DNA of 64,000 bases from Rummeliibacillus sp963792445 (GTDB lineage Bacteria; Bacillota; Bacilli; Bacillales_A; Planococcaceae), in the NCBI GenBank assembly GCA_963792445.1, contig CAWBWO010000020.1:47547-111546 (forward strand), written 5' to 3'. This document shows positions 63,816-64,000 of this stretch, piece by piece. The translations under genes and the position numbers were made by a program. Below the pieces are notes generated by a model. That model was not told the origin of the DNA, searched no databases, and worked only from the letters and a program-made list of their open reading frames with translations. The number at the start of each line of letters is the position of its first letter. Position 1 is the stretch's first letter.

Positions 63816-63980
63816 ATGACAAAAGTAGTATTAGTAAATGGTGAATATTTAGCAATCTTAGATGAGAGACAAGTTGTACGCACGAAGAAACTACCTGAAG
63901 GATTAGACCTTGGGCCAATGGGTGAGGTACAATATGATCAAGATACAGGGAAAATTATTGTGGATGGAAAGATCATTTAA
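63816..63980 (+). CDS. Small hypothetical protein, 54 residues
   Basis: MTKVVLVNGEYLAILDERQVV followed by a LPEGLDLGPMGEVQYDQDTGKIIVDGKII tail. Beta-rich and acidic, no signal peptide. Ribosome site AAGGAG, ten bases before ATG 63816, and a terminator whose stem overlaps the last codons both support a real gene. Family not recognised. Confidence 0.75.
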   Translation: MTKVVLVNGEYLAILDERQVVRTKKLPEGLDLGPMGEVQYDQDTGKIIVDGKII

Positions 63981-63999
63981 AATCTTTCCATCTTTTTTT
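63963..63999 (+). terminator. Terminator overlapping the end of the 54-residue gene
   Basis: Perfect 11-bp stem GATGGAAAGAT/ATCTTTCCATC (63963-63973, 63982-63992) followed by seven T. The left arm encodes the last residues before TAA 63978-63980. Confidence 0.92.
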
Positions 64000-64000
64000 G

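Noticed and set aside
1..64000. CRISPR arrays, insertion sequences, prophage genes, tRNA or rRNA
   Set aside because: None found: no transposase, integrase, direct-repeat spacer array, cloverleaf or rRNA-like sequence was seen on either strand.

Overview
The window is low-GC DNA with strong purine-rich ribosome binding sites, frequent TTG starts, preQ1-I, cobalamin and tandem glycine riboswitches, a CpsD-type kinase, split gcvPA/gcvPB and YkuI/YkuK-type proteins. Together these point to a Firmicute of the order Bacillales, plausibly a Planococcaceae/Caryophanaceae-like relative of Lysinibacillus, Rummeliibacillus or Kurthia. The genus cannot be fixed from this sequence alone. No rRNA, tRNA, insertion sequence, prophage or CRISPR array was seen.

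Layout. 1-4 kb: the end of a surface-polysaccharide locus (aminotransferase, membrane nucleotide-sugar dehydratase, orphan tyrosine kinase). 4.3-5.7 kb: an AhpD-like peroxidase-related protein and a small unknown protein. 6.3-11.3 kb (+): a FAD amine/amino-acid oxidase, an ornithine-cyclodeaminase-family enzyme, a Na+/solute symporter and a CdaR-type regulator. 20.5-11.35 kb (-): a nine-gene run of aldehyde dehydrogenase, 3-hydroxyacyl-CoA dehydrogenase, CoA-transferase A/B, enoyl-CoA hydratase, acyl-CoA dehydrogenase, thiolase, D-2-hydroxyacid dehydrogenase and tartrate/D-malate dehydrogenase. It resembles a dicarboxylate or omega-amino-acid beta-oxidation pathway. 20.8-22.3 kb: a preQ1 riboswitch, a short leader ORF, a queuosine-precursor transporter and queC. 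22.5-23.3 kb: ykuK and a predicted type I toxin-antitoxin pair. 23.9-27.4 kb: a large secreted nucleotidase. 28-40 kb: an iron alcohol dehydrogenase, a GrpB protein, two polar amino-acid ABC transporters (one with a lysine-6-dehydrogenase-like enzyme), a degenerate YkuI and a secreted repeat protein. 40-50 kb: an isochorismatase-family hydrolase, cobT under a cobalamin riboswitch, a GntP permease/VOC/Zn-dehydrogenase operon with a divergent FadR-type regulator, an aromatic-acid-type MFS carrier and an ECF S-component. 50.5-59.3 kb: glyA-gcvT-gcvH-gcvPA-gcvPB-purU behind a tandem glycine riboswitch, and a CycA-like permease behind a second one. 59.6-64 kb: a small lipoprotein, a pyridoxamine kinase, a 659-residue protein with a papain-like Q-C-H-N constellation, and a 54-residue ORF.

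The themes are amino-acid and organic-acid scavenging, and one-carbon/glycine balance controlled by RNA switches. A striking technical point is that nine loci carry one or more frameshifts that split an otherwise intact protein, including the housekeeping gene gcvT. Most are single-base, which suggests base-calling or assembly indels at least as much as gene decay. Each is annotated as one locus with its likely break point.
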